Positions 17,845 through 27,439 of a DNA stretch of 64,000 nucleotides are shown here, one piece after another. Location: the NCBI GenBank assembly GCA_963772845.1, contig CAVYYW010000027.1, positions 108,226 through 172,225 of the forward strand, read 5' to 3'. Source of the DNA: CAVYYW01 sp963772845 (GTDB lineage Bacteria > Bacillota > Bacilli > Bacillales > Sporolactobacillaceae). Under the pieces are notes generated by a model. That model ran no database searches and was not told the origin of the DNA. It was given only the letters and a program-made list of their open reading frames with translations. How positions within the stretch are numbered: the first letter of the stretch is position 1; the number at the start of each line of letters is the position of its first letter. The position numbers were made by a program, and so were the translations under genes.

Positions 17845-18248
17845 ATATGAGGGTTAAGCTATATTTAAAGCTTGAACTGTCAATAATTATAAAAGATTTT
17901 TGACGTCAAAACTTCGACAATTTTACACCCGGTTCTTCAAGTTCAGGATGCTGCAGGTTTTGACAGGCGGTAAGTGAAGCAGAGGGTCAGGAAGTTTAAT
18001 TTCCTGGATTGCCGCTTCGTACATAGCCAGTCTCCTACTAATGTGATACTTTTGATGGGACACCTTCCATCAGAGTTCATATCCATTGCTCTTTGCCTCT
18101 TGTGTTAAGTTCCCAATCCAGTATTGCGTCTTGAGACGCGAAATTATTCAGTTACATCCGCTATGCAACACACATCATGATTCACCACACTTTTACCTTG
18201 GAAGAGGAGAAACTAATTTTATGCTCTGTAAAAGGAAAGGGGTATCCT

Positions 18249-18467
18249 TTGAAGAAAAATTCAAATGATCCTTTGCGTATGGTAGGACTAGCTGGAACAC
18301 TTGGTTTTGAGATACTGATCTTCATTTTTGGAGGAACATGGATAGGCAAGAAACTTGATGCCGCATTTGGAACAGCACCACTTTGGATTGCTGTCGGAGT
18401 GATTGGCGGAATAATCATTGGCATATTAAGTGCATTCTTAACTCTGAAATCCTTTATAAAGGACTGA
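18249..18467 (+). CDS. AtpZ/AtpI-family small membrane protein (first gene of the atp operon)
   Basis: A 72-residue protein of the ATPase_gene1 type (AtpZ/AtpQ) with two predicted membrane helices, each containing glycine-rich segments (GLAGTLGFEILIFIFGGT and IAVGVIGGIIIGIL). Members precede atpI in F-ATPase operons and may help Mg or c-ring handling; that role is family knowledge, not seen here. I choose TTG 18249, which is well spaced from AAAGGGG; the frame is open to 18177 without a plausible start. The next gene begins 5 bases after its stop. Confidence 0.75.
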   Translation: MKKNSNDPLRMVGLAGTLGFEILIFIFGGTWIGKKLDAAFGTAPLWIAVGVIGGIIIGILSAFLTLKSFIKD

Positions 18468-18472
18468 GCCGG

Positions 18473-18898
18473 ATGAAAACTGAAATGGCACGGTCTTACC
18501 GCATGATTGTTATTATTTCGAGCATTATCTTCTTGATTTTGATTATTTTGTGGTTTTCAACACCTGTTAAATCCTTGATTGCCGGCGCAATTCTCGGTGG
18601 ACTCATAAGTCTCTACAATATTTTTCATTTGGCATTGCGTGCCAGGCTGGCCGGTAAACAAGTACTAGCAGGATCTAAGAAACTCGTGGGAATTAATACG
18701 TTGACCAGAATTGCAATGGTGGGATTTGGCATTCTTTTAGCTTACCGATTCCCGGCCTGGATCGATTACAGATCTCTGGTATTGTCATTGCCGTATGGCT
18801 ACATCCTGTTGGTGGTTGTCCCGAGTTTCTACTATATAAAGGAAACTAGATCACGCCACGAAGGGAGGGATATTCTTGGAGATAACTCCAAAACTTAG
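18473..18898 (+). CDS. atpI: ATP synthase subunit I
   Basis: A 141-residue membrane protein with four hydrophobic segments, of the AtpI (ATP synthase I) family, which assists assembly of the c-ring. ATG 18473 follows AAAGGA, five bases after the preceding stop. Its end overlaps the TTG start of atpB by 23 bases. Second gene of the operon. Confidence 0.85.
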   Translation: MKTEMARSYRMIVIISSIIFLILIILWFSTPVKSLIAGAILGGLISLYNIFHLALRARLAGKQVLAGSKKLVGINTLTRIAMVGFGILLAYRFPAWIDYRSLVLSLPYGYILLVVVPSFYYIKETRSRHEGRDILGDNSKT

Positions 18899-19622
18899 AT
18901 TCCTAGGAATGACGTTTGATGTGACAGTGATGATAGGGACTCTTATCACAGCACTGCTTGTTATCCTATTTGTGTTCATGCTGACGCGTGGAAAGAAAAT
19001 GAGACCGCGCGGCGCCCAGAATGTGATGGAAATGGTTATAGAATTCATTCGCGGGGTCACAAATATGATGCTTGAAAGCAGGAAAGCGGAAAAGTATTTA
19101 AGCTTTGCCGTTACCATTTTCCTTTTTGTTTTATTCGCAAACTTACTCGGTGTTATCGTCATGGTTAATGCTCAGGCTCACGGTGCAATTCCGGGACTTG
19201 GGATTACACAGAAAGCATTAGGGGCTGTAGATGGTGAAGTCAGCTGGTTTAAATCACCGACTTCTGACATTAACGTTACAGTAGCAATGGCTTTTGCTAT
19301 CACGATTTACGCACACTTTGCAGGTCTTTTCAAAAGCCCGAAGAAGTACGTTGCTCATTACTTCCAGCCATATGCCTGGATGTTCCCGCTTCATGTAATT
19401 GATGAATTTGCGAAGCCGACAACACACGCTGCCCGGCTCTGGGCCAATATTTTTGCAGGTGAAGTTTTGATTCTTATCCTGCGGGATGGCGCGTTTTACT
19501 TCACTGCCGTACCAATGTTTCTTTGGATCGGTTTTTCAATCTTTGTTGGTGTGATCCAGGCTTACATTTTCACTGTTTTAGCCATGGTATATATTTCTCA
19601 AAAAGTATCAGATGAACATTAA
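18876..19622 (+). CDS. atpB: F1Fo ATP synthase subunit a
   Basis: Membrane stator subunit forming the proton half-channels against the c-ring. The 248-residue product has the functional arginine in THAARLWANIFAGE, and several membrane helices. Start TTG 18876 follows AAGGGAGGG and lies inside the end of atpI. Confidence 0.95.
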   Translation: MEITPKLRFLGMTFDVTVMIGTLITALLVILFVFMLTRGKKMRPRGAQNVMEMVIEFIRGVTNMMLESRKAEKYLSFAVTIFLFVLFANLLGVIVMVNAQAHGAIPGLGITQKALGAVDGEVSWFKSPTSDINVTVAMAFAITIYAHFAGLFKSPKKYVAHYFQPYAWMFPLHVIDEFAKPTTHAARLWANIFAGEVLILILRDGAFYFTAVPMFLWIGFSIFVGVIQAYIFTVLAMVYISQKVSDEH

Positions 19623-19651
19623 TTTAGTAAATAATAGGGAGGAATTTTAAT

Positions 19652-19876
19652 ATGTCTTTTGCACTTTTAGCTGGTGGTATTATGATCGCGTTTGGCGCCC
19701 TTGCGGCAGGTATTGGTAATGGTATTTTGTTCAGTCGTTATTTGGAAGGAATTGCTCGTCAACCAGAAGCTCAAGGTAAGCTTTTTGGACAAGCAATGAT
19801 TGCACTTGGTCTTGTTGAGGCATTGCCGATCATTTCTATTGCTTTCGGTATCCTTGTGCTATTCGGCATCATATAA
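19652..19876 (+). CDS. atpE: F1Fo ATP synthase subunit c
   Basis: Ring-forming proteolipid. The 74-residue hairpin has the loop ARQPEAQ (35-41) and the ion-binding carboxylate Glu56 in GLVEALPII. The residue after Glu is Ala and no Na+-type Gln/Ser/Thr pattern is seen, so proton coupling is expected. Strong site GGGAGG before ATG 19652. Confidence 0.97.
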   Translation: MSFALLAGGIMIAFGALAAGIGNGILFSRYLEGIARQPEAQGKLFGQAMIALGLVEALPIISIAFGILVLFGII

Positions 19877-19968
19877 GTTGGTACATAGCTGGGGTAGAAC
19901 TTACCCCCGCTTTCTTTTACGTCGGGCACAGATTTTGATCTCTGGATATTGAAGGGAGTGGCATAAGA

Positions 19969-20457
19969 GTGCTGGAATTTCATTTTGGTACGATACTATT
20001 TCAACTAATTGTTGTTATTATATTAATCCTCATTGTGGGGAAAATGGGCATGCGCCCGATGCTGGATGTCATGCGAAAGCGTCAGGACCACATCGAAAAC
20101 GAAATCACAACTGCTGAAGCAAACCGTCAAGAAGCTGCACAGCTTTTGGAACAGCAGAAAGCAGAACTAAATAATGTGCGCCAAGAAGCGCAGGAGATCA
20201 TTGAACGTGCGAAGAAACAGTCTGAAGGCGAGGCACAGGAAATTATCAGTCTCTCAAAAGAACGCGCGGATCGTCTGATTGAAGATGCACGCGCAGAAAT
20301 CAGTCTTGAAAGAGACAAAGCGGTTGCTGCATTACGTGATGAAGTCGCTCACCTTTCTGTTCTGCTTGCAACGAAAGTTCTGGAAAAAGAAGTGGACGCG
20401 AAATCTCATGAAAAAGAAATCAATCAGTTCTTACAGCAGGTAGGGGATCGTCTATGA
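19969..20457 (+). CDS. atpF: F1Fo ATP synthase subunit b
   Basis: Peripheral stalk subunit: one N-terminal membrane helix (~6-24) then a long, charged coiled coil. 162 residues. GTG 19969 is the start, with GAAGGGAGTGG upstream. Its stop overlaps the atpH start (ATGA). Confidence 0.93.
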   Translation: MLEFHFGTILFQLIVVIILILIVGKMGMRPMLDVMRKRQDHIENEITTAEANRQEAAQLLEQQKAELNNVRQEAQEIIERAKKQSEGEAQEIISLSKERADRLIEDARAEISLERDKAVAALRDEVAHLSVLLATKVLEKEVDAKSHEKEINQFLQQVGDRL

Positions 20458-20993
20458 GTGAAATCGTAGCGAAACGCTATGCTAAGGCTCTCCTTGATAT
20501 AGCGATGGAACATCAGACAGTTGATGCGTTTGAAGAACAGCTGGTTCTTGTAACAGAAACGATTGAAGCGCACGATGAATTGCGTAGAGTCTTTCTCCAT
20601 CCGCAAATAGCTCCTGAAAACAAAAAAGCGCTTATTGATCAAGTGTTTAAAAACGACCTTAATAAGGACGTATTGAACCTTATCAAGCTTTTGGTAGATA
20701 AACAGCGTGAAAATATCATTTCGGATTTAAAAACGGAATATATTGCGATGGCTAATGCAGAAAGAGGCGTCGTAGAAATGACGGTGACCACTGCACAGCC
20801 ATTGGATGATGAAGAAACAGCAGAATTAAAACAGAAGCTAAGCCAGGCTTTTCATAAAAAATTGCGTATCCACACAAAGGTTGATCCTGATGTTATTGGC
20901 GGTCTTCTGGTACGTGTTGGAAATCGTCTGTTTGACGGAACGGTTGCCGGTAAACTGCAGCGTTTCGAGCAGGAGTTAAAAGTCGGAAATTAG
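20454..20993 (+). CDS. atpH: F1Fo ATP synthase subunit delta
   Basis: Connects the b dimer to F1. The 179-residue product has the N-terminal helix bundle motif AKRYAKALLDIA and the C-terminal conserved DPDVIGGLLVRVGNRLFDGTV. Starts 4 bases inside the end of atpF, so translational coupling is likely. Confidence 0.95.
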   Translation: MSEIVAKRYAKALLDIAMEHQTVDAFEEQLVLVTETIEAHDELRRVFLHPQIAPENKKALIDQVFKNDLNKDVLNLIKLLVDKQRENIISDLKTEYIAMANAERGVVEMTVTTAQPLDDEETAELKQKLSQAFHKKLRIHTKVDPDVIGGLLVRVGNRLFDGTVAGKLQRFEQELKVGN

Positions 20994-21006
20994 GAGTGAA
21001 CATAAC

Positions 21007-22519
21007 GTGAGCATTAAAGCTGAAGAAATTAGCTCGTTAATTAAACAGCAAATTGAAAATTATGAGTCAGTGGTTACAGGTAAGCGAAATTGGCAGCGTT
21101 ATTCAAGTAGGTGACGGTATTGCCCGTGTTCACGGTTTAGACAGTGTCATGGCCGGAGAACTTGTTGAATTCAGCAACGGCGTGATGGGTCTTGCCCAGA
21201 ACCTTGAAGAAAATAATGTCGGTATCATCATTCTTGGTCCTTACACAGACATTCACGAAGGTGATGCAGTAAAACGTACAGGACGCATCATGGAAGTTCC
21301 TGTAGGTGAAGAGCTTCTTGGACGCGTGGTAAACCCTCTTGGCCAGCCGATTGACGGCAAAGGTCCAATTAGTACCACGAAAACTCGTCCAATTGAAGGT
21401 CATGCACCAGGTGTTATGGATCGTAAATCGGTTCATGAGCCGCTTCAAACAGGGATTAAAGCTGTTGACTCCATGATCCCGATCGGCCGCGGACAGCGTG
21501 AACTTATCATCGGTGACCGTCAAACAGGTAAAACGGCATTCGCAATTGACACCATCATTAACCAAAAAGACGAAGGCGTTATCAGCATTTATGTTGCCAT
21601 CGGACAAAAGGAATCAACGGTTGCAGGTGTTGTTGAGACACTTCGTGAATACGGTGTTCTTGACCGGACGATCGTCGTTGTTGCTGGTGCATCAGATCCC
21701 GCTCCGCTTCTTTACCTTGCACCATACACAGGTGTCGCAATGGGTGAAGAATTTATGTATAACGGCGGCCACGTGCTCGCTGTTTATGATGATTTATCAA
21801 AGCAGGCGGCAGCTTATCGTGAACTTTCCTTGCTGCTTCGTCGTCCTCCAGGTCGTGAAGCTTATCCCGGAGACGTTTTCTACCTGCATTCAAGACTTCT
21901 TGAGCGTGCAGCGAAACTAAGCGATGCAAAAGGCGGCGGTTCACTGACTGCGCTTCCTATTATCGAAACGAAAGCCGGCGATATTTCGGCTTATATTCCA
22001 ACAAACGTTATTTCCATCACAGATGGCCAGATCTTCCTTGAATCTGACCTGTTCTTCTCAGGTGTTCGGCCAGCAGTTAACGCAGGAAGCTCGGTTTCCC
22101 GTGTCGGCGGTTCCGCTCAGATTAAAGCGATGAGTAAGGTTGCCGGTTCACTAAGACTTGCTCTTGCATCTTATCGCGAACTGGAAGCTTTCTCAGCATT
22201 CGGCTCTGATCTGGACAAATCGACTCAGGCAAAACTTAGCCGTGGACAGCGTACTGTTGAAATCCTGAAACAGGACCTTCACAACCCTTATCCGGTTGAA
22301 AAGCAGGTTATGGCTCTTTACACATTAACAAGAGGCTTTATGGATGATGTATTAATTGAGGACGTCCGCCGATTCGAAAAAGAATTACTGGCCTACGTTG
22401 AACAGAATCACAGTGAGCTTTATCAGGTGATCCGTGAGAAGAAAGTTCTTCCGAAAGACGATGCCATGAAAGAAGCCATTGAGTCCTTTAAGAAATCATT
22501 TGTAGCTTCAAACATTTAA
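21007..22519 (+). CDS. atpA: F1Fo ATP synthase subunit alpha (one-base frameshift in this sequence)
   Basis: Non-catalytic nucleotide-binding subunit of F1. The true N-terminus, SIKAEEISSLIKQQIENYES, begins at GTG 21007 behind TAGGAGTG; that frame breaks at about 21079-21080, where one extra G (ACAGG) shifts it, and the next frame carries VSEIGSVIQVGDGIARVHG to the end. Restored length is 503 residues, matching the family. Walker A GDRQTGKT and the VGGSAQIKAM block are present. An intact atpA is expected in a working operon, so a sequencing error is likely. Confidence 0.93.
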
Positions 22520-22594
22520 TGCGTTAAAGTCAAACTTTCTTTTGACACGTTTAAGTATGCTTAATTTCGTTAAGCGAAAAGGTGGTGAATCGAC

Positions 22595-23459
22595 ATGCCC
22601 TCAATGCGTGATATAAAGTCGCGGATCACTTCGACACAGAAAACCCGCCAGATCACAAAAGCCATGGAAATGGTATCGGCGGCTAAGCTGAACCGCGCTC
22701 AGGAAAAAGCTCAAGCTTATACAGAATATACGGATAAGCTGCACCGCATCGTGACTGCCATTGCTGCAGGAAACCGCGGCTCTGTCAGACATCCAATGCT
22801 CGAATCGCGTCCGGTAAAGAAAACAGGCTATCTTGTTATTACTGCAGACCGCGGACTGGCTGGTGCTTATAACAACAGTGTTCTTAAGCACGTTAATGAA
22901 AAGATCAGCGAACGGCACAGCTCTAAGGACGACTACTCAATCGTTGTTGTCGGTAAAGTAGGGATTAAAGCATTTTACCAGCAGAAAGATGCCGGTTGCC
23001 GGGGAAGCGACAGGTCTTCCTGATCAGCCAACATATGAAGACGTCAAAGATTTAGCCAAACAGGCTGTCGATCTTTTTGCAGATGAACACATCGATGAAC
23101 TATATCTTATTTATAATCATTTTGTCAGTGCGATCTCTCAAGACCTGATGGACGTGAAACTTCTTCCACTTGCCGAAGAGGTGGCTGAAGAAGCACCGAA
23201 GCTCACTTACGAATATGAGCCGGATGCACGTGAGGTTCTAGAGCGCCTGCTTCCTCTCTATGCAGAAGGATTGATTTACGGGGCACTGCTTGATGCAAAT
23301 GCTGCAGAGCACGCTGCCCGTATGACAGCGATGAAGAGCTCGACAGACAATGCGAGCGATATTATTGACGATCTGACCTTGTCTTATAACCGTGCCCGTC
23401 AAGCAGCAATCACACAGGAAATCAGTGAGATTGTCGGCGGCGTCGCGGCGCTTGAATAG
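22595..23459 (+). CDS. atpG: F1Fo ATP synthase subunit gamma (one-base frameshift in this sequence)
   Basis: Central rotor shaft. Restored length is 287 residues: N-terminal MRDIKSRITSTQKTRQITKA and C-terminal NRARQAAITQEISEIVGG form the coiled coil. The frame breaks around 22988 after FYQQK; the next frame continues MPVAGEATGLPDQPTYEDVK. One extra base (AAAGATG) explains it. ATG 22595 follows AAGGTGGTG. Confidence 0.92.
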
Positions 23460-23492
23460 GTTTTGAAGTTAGAAACGATAGGAGGTAACGTC

Positions 23493-24905
23493 ATGAACAA
23501 GGGTTATATCACTCAGGTCATGGGACCGGTTGTAGACGTCAAGTTTGAACGCGGCCATCTGCCTGAACTGAACAATGCTGTAACAATTGATATTAAAGCA
23601 GCTCATGCTGACGAATCAGATATTAAATTAACACTTGAAGTGGCACTTCACCTTGGTAATGATACTGTCCGTACGATTGCAATGTCTTCCACAGACGGCG
23701 TTGTCCGCGGATCAGAAGTCACTGATACAGGTGCGCCAATTTCAGTTCCTGTCGGTGAAGCAACTTTAGGACGTGTCTTTAATGTCCTTGGAGAAGCAAT
23801 CGACTTAAGAGAAGATATTCCGGCTGAAGCACGCCGTGACTCTATTCACCGTGAAGCGCCTTCATTTGAAGAGCTGACAACAAAGACTGAAATCCTGGAG
23901 ACAGGAATCAAGGTTGTTGACTTGCTTGCACCATATGTAAAAGGCGGAAAAATCGGTCTTTTCGGTGGTGCCGGTGTAGGTAAAACAGTACTGATTCAAG
24001 AATTAATCAACAACATCGCGCAAGAACACGGCGGTATTTCCGTTTTTGCTGGTGTTGGTGAACGGACACGTGAAGGTAACGACCTTTATCATGAAATGAG
24101 CGATTCAGGCGTTATTGCTAAAACAGCCATGGTATTCGGTCAAATGAACGAGCCGCCTGGTGCCCGTATGCGTGTTGCTTTATCAGGCCTGACAATGGCT
24201 GAGTATTTCCGTGATGTAGAAGGCCAAGACGTGCTTCTTTTCATCGATAACATTTTCCGTTTCACGCAAGCCGGTTCTGAAGTTTCCGCTCTGCTTGGCC
24301 GTATGCCATCAGCAGTTGGTTATCAGCCGACTCTTGCAACTGAAATGGGTCAGCTTCAAGAACGTATTACATCAACGAAAAAAGGTTCTGTTACGTCAAT
24401 TCAAGCGGTCTATGTACCTGCCGATGACTATACTGACCCGGCTCCGGCAACAACGTTTGCCCACTTGGATGCCACAACGAACCTTGAACGCCGTTTAACA
24501 CAAATCGGAATTTTCCCTGCAGTTGATCCATTGGCATCGACGTCACGTGCTCTTGCACCTGAAATCGTTGGTGAAGAGCATTATAATGTTGCTCGCCAAG
24601 TTCAGGAAACACTGCAGCGTTATAAAGAACTTCAAGACATCATCGCCATTCTTGGTATGGATGAGCTCTCTGATGAAGATAAAGTTATCGTGCAGCGCGC
24701 GCGCCGTGTACAATTCTTCCTTTCACAGAACATGCACGTTGCTGAACAGTTTACTGGACAAGCAGGCGTATACGTTCCAGTGAAGGATACTGTACGCAGC
24801 TTCAAAGAGATTCTTGAAGGCAAGCATGACGATCTTCCTGAGGATGCTTTCCGCATGGTTGGCCCAATTGAAGAAGCCGTTGAAAAAGCGAAGGAAATGG
24901 AATAA
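23493..24905 (+). CDS. atpD: F1Fo ATP synthase subunit beta
   Basis: Catalytic subunit. 470 residues with Walker A GGAGVGKT, GERTREGNDLYHEM containing the catalytic Glu, LLFIDNIFRFTQAGSEVSALLGR and the DELSD loop as DELSDED. ATG 23493 lies 8 bases after AGGAGGT; the frame is open to 23463 but without a better start. Confidence 0.98.
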   Translation: MNKGYITQVMGPVVDVKFERGHLPELNNAVTIDIKAAHADESDIKLTLEVALHLGNDTVRTIAMSSTDGVVRGSEVTDTGAPISVPVGEATLGRVFNVLGEAIDLREDIPAEARRDSIHREAPSFEELTTKTEILETGIKVVDLLAPYVKGGKIGLFGGAGVGKTVLIQELINNIAQEHGGISVFAGVGERTREGNDLYHEMSDSGVIAKTAMVFGQMNEPPGARMRVALSGLTMAEYFRDVEGQDVLLFIDNIFRFTQAGSEVSALLGRMPSAVGYQPTLATEMGQLQERITSTKKGSVTSIQAVYVPADDYTDPAPATTFAHLDATTNLERRLTQIGIFPAVDPLASTSRALAPEIVGEEHYNVARQVQETLQRYKELQDIIAILGMDELSDEDKVIVQRARRVQFFLSQNMHVAEQFTGQAGVYVPVKDTVRSFKEILEGKHDDLPEDAFRMVGPIEEAVEKAKEME

Positions 24906-25004
24906 CAACCGTTAGATCTTTATAAAAATTTATCTCTCTGAGAATAAGCGCTTAAAGACTTAGGGCTTGAGGCGTGATGCATTGACCCAAGGAGGGCTTG
25001 CACA

Positions 25005-25409
25005 ATGAATATGATCCATACAGATATCGTTACACCGGATGGAAAGATTTTTGCCGGTGAAGTGCATATGGTTTCTGTAAGGGCGACAAGCGGTGAACTT
25101 GGTATTTTACCGCAGCATATGCCGCTCGTTGCACCTCTGGAAATCAGTGCTGTTCGTCTGAAAAATTACGGTGAAACGGACTACGTCGCAGTCAGCGGCG
25201 GTTTCATAGAAGTCCGCCCGGATCACGTCACGATCCTGGCAGAAGCAGCGGAGCTTCAGGAAGATATCGATGTCGCCCGTGCCGAAAAAGCTAAGCAAGA
25301 AGCGGAAGCCCGTCTCAGCCAGCTTAAAGAAGGTACGAGAGAACATGATGAAGCAATGCTTGAATTGAAACGCGCCGAAAACCGTCTGGATACAGCAGCA
25401 AGAATTTAA
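25005..25409 (+). CDS. atpC: F1Fo ATP synthase subunit epsilon
   Basis: Rotor subunit that couples F1 to the c-ring and can inhibit ATP hydrolysis. 134 residues: an N-terminal beta sandwich (TPDGKIFAGEV, GELGILPQHMPLVA) and a C-terminal two-helix region. ATG 25005 after AAGGAGGG. Last gene of the operon. Confidence 0.95.
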   Translation: MNMIHTDIVTPDGKIFAGEVHMVSVRATSGELGILPQHMPLVAPLEISAVRLKNYGETDYVAVSGGFIEVRPDHVTILAEAAELQEDIDVARAEKAKQEAEARLSQLKEGTREHDEAMLELKRAENRLDTAARI

Positions 25410-25430
25410 CATCCAGATATAAAAAAAGGA

Positions 25431-25469
25431 AGAGACCGATGCAAGAAATCTTGCGCGGTCTCTTTTTTT
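25431..25469 (+). terminator. Terminator of the atp operon
   Basis: AGAGACCGATGCAAG pairs with CTTGCGCGGTCTCT (one mismatch) and is followed by seven T. Confidence 0.88.
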
Positions 25470-25530
25470 GCTTTTTTAACTGATAGAAAAGCCAACCATT
25501 CAAGTGGGATCGAATAGGACCGGTGGTTGG

Positions 25531-25772
25531 TTTCGCTCCAGGATGCTCGCTTTCCACGGGCACGGCCTCAGCTAACTTTGGCATGGTTTCTTTGTGCGCC
25601 AAAGTGGATCTTCACCGCACGATGAAAATGCGTTCGCCATACATGAAAGCAGAAATACCCTTGCTTTCCGCGGGCACGGCCTCAGCTAACTTTGGCGTGA
25701 TTTCTTTTGCGCCAAAGTGGATCTTCGGACGCGTGCTGTTTCCGCAGGAGTCTCAGGTATTTCTAGCTTTCA
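25531..25772 (-). repeat. Repeat family A, one partial and one complete copy in tandem
   Basis: 25531-25630 holds a truncated copy (GCTTTCCACGGGCACGGCCT, then CCAAAGTGGATCTTC). 25651-25772 is complete: AGAAATACCC, CGGGCACGGCCTCAGCTAAC, the loop between CTTTGG and CCAAAG, GATCTTCGGACGCGTGCTG, GGTATTTCT. Both run opposite to the copies at 6367, 26702, 34272 and 54172. 25773-26095 has no gene. Confidence 0.75.
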
Positions 25773-26095
25773 GCTAAGAGTCTGCGTATTTTCGAGGAGT
25801 CTCGTATTTTTGGCTTTCAATAAGCATGAAGTATTTTCGAGGAGTACCTCACTTCCCGGCAGCTCTGCCTTTATTGGCAAAGCCTTTTCGATTTTTTGGC
25901 AATCTTAGTGGCTCCATGACGTTCTTACGCCAAACTGATTCGGCTAGCTCTCTCACAAGATATTAAGGAATCGAAGTGGCTTCCTTAATTTCAAATATTA
26001 GACTTTTTAAATGTCTTGCTGACAAGAGAACCTCATGTATTTCCATTTTTAAATCTTATACAGAACTTTTCGTTAGCTCGACCGAGGCCCCCTAA

Positions 26096-26365
26096 TGGTG
26101 ATGAAGGACAAAACGGGGTTGAAAAGGAGGAGAAAGGGCGTTCATAAGGGCGATGAACGACCAAACGGGGTCAAAAAGCAGGAGAAAGGGCGTTCATAAG
26201 GGCGATGAACGACCAAACGGGGTCAAAAACAGGAGAAAGGGCGTTCATAAGGGCGATGAACGACCAAACGGGGTCAAAAACCAGGAGAAAGGGCGTTCAT
26301 AAGGGCGATGAACGACCAAACGGGGTCAAAAATCGGAGAAAAGGGCGTTCATTTGGAATATAATG
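26096..26365 (+). repeat. Tandem hairpin array, family B, about five units
   Basis: Direct repeats of a 51-52 bp unit. Each contains CGTTCAT, a short AAGGGCG loop and ATGAACG, able to fold into a hairpin, then ACCAAACGGGGTCAAAAA. The first unit has the variant GATGAAGGACAAAACGGGG. The array ends at TTCATTTGGAATATAATGG, an ending shared with the arrays at 33890 and 48957. Confidence 0.85.
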
Positions 26366-26701
26366 GATAACAAAACCAAAAAGCGGTAGAATGGCCCTTC
26401 GTTAGGCAAATAATGGATATAAGGAAAAACAAGTGAAATATCCTTGCTGTCGTCCGCCGCAAGCGATCGGATTCCCTTACCCGAGACACCTCGAAAATGC
26501 TTTGCAATTTCATCGTTCGAGGTGGTTCCAAAGATGTTATGTCAGGTCCAGCAGGATTAGCGTGTGGCCACTGAAAATGTTTATTTAGAGATTTTCCACG
26601 TTCACTCGGCTGTGCAGCCAGGAAAATTTGAGACGCCACCTGCTCCTCTGCTACTGAACATTAAGCTATAATTAACTTTTAAAAGCCCTCCCAAGACGTT
26701 G

Positions 26702-26838
26702 ATTGAAGCGAAGGGCGCGAGACTCCAACGGGAACAGCACGCGTCCGAAGATCTACTTTGGCGCTCAAAGAAACCATGCCAAAGTTAGCTGAGGCCGTGC
26801 CCGTGGAAAGCGAGCAGCCTAGAGCGGAAATCAACAAC
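26702..26838 (+). repeat. Repeat family A, complete copy
   Basis: GCGCGAGACTCCAACGGGAA, CACGCGTCCGAAGATCTACT, CTTTGG...CCAAAG, TTAGCTGAGGCCGTGCCCGT, GGAAAGCGAGCAGCCTAGAG. The remaining bases of 26366-27086 hold no gene apart from the leader of the next one. Confidence 0.75.
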
Positions 26839-27086
26839 CACATTTATACCCGGGCGACTTATTTCAAGTCTTGTGGAAACGAGCAATTTTCTTCTTATTT
26901 AATATAGTGAAACAACAGAAAGGTTACGAGAACAATTTTTAATCAGAAAAAAACCTGTTATGATGGGTAAACTAAGGACAACGGTGTCAAAGGACGGATA
27001 TAAAATAGTATTCAAAAATCAGAAGGACCATTATCATGTTTATATTTAACTATTGAGGGAATAAAAATGAAAGGCGGTTATAAAAT

Positions 27087-27323
27087 ATGACGAATTTTGG
27101 TTTCCAGGCAGCAACCGATTTAACAATACATCTGGTCACGCTTATCGTTACATGGTGGGCGATGCAGAGCATCAAGTGGGAAGCTTTTCTGCGCCATCCA
27201 AAGAGCGCCAGAACCAAGGTGCTGATGATTTTCATTGCCATTTCCATCAGTTATCTTGTCGCAAAATTTTTCATTGATTATGTCACCTGGTCTTTAAATT
27301 TGCCGGAAATTTATAACCAATAA
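27087..27323 (+). CDS. ywzB: DUF1146 membrane protein (YwzB-like)
   Basis: A 78-residue protein with two membrane helices (about 10-30 and 45-67) around a charged loop. DUF1146 members lie between the atp operon and ywmB/murAA in Bacillales, as here; function unknown. AAAGGCGG precedes ATG 27087. Confidence 0.8.
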   Translation: MTNFGFQAATDLTIHLVTLIVTWWAMQSIKWEAFLRHPKSARTKVLMIFIAISISYLVAKFFIDYVTWSLNLPEIYNQ

Positions 27324-27439
27324 CCCGTCGTTTCTTTATTCAACTTTATTTTGTCAAAAATTGATAGATAATGCTGAAGAAGTAAAGGTATGTTCCTCCT
27401 CACTCTGGAAAAACTGTTATTAACAGAGGGGGAACGGAA

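Noticed and set aside
17365..17903. Frames downstream of upp
   Set aside because: Lie in the duplicated family D blocks and in the atp leader; translations repeat each other and match nothing.
25523..25908. Plus-strand frames between the atp operon and ywzB
   Set aside because: They read across repeat family A copies; no family and no ribosome binding site.
26096..26365. CRISPR array
   Set aside because: The regularly spaced repeats have no unique spacers: the whole 51-52 bp unit repeats, and no cas genes are present.
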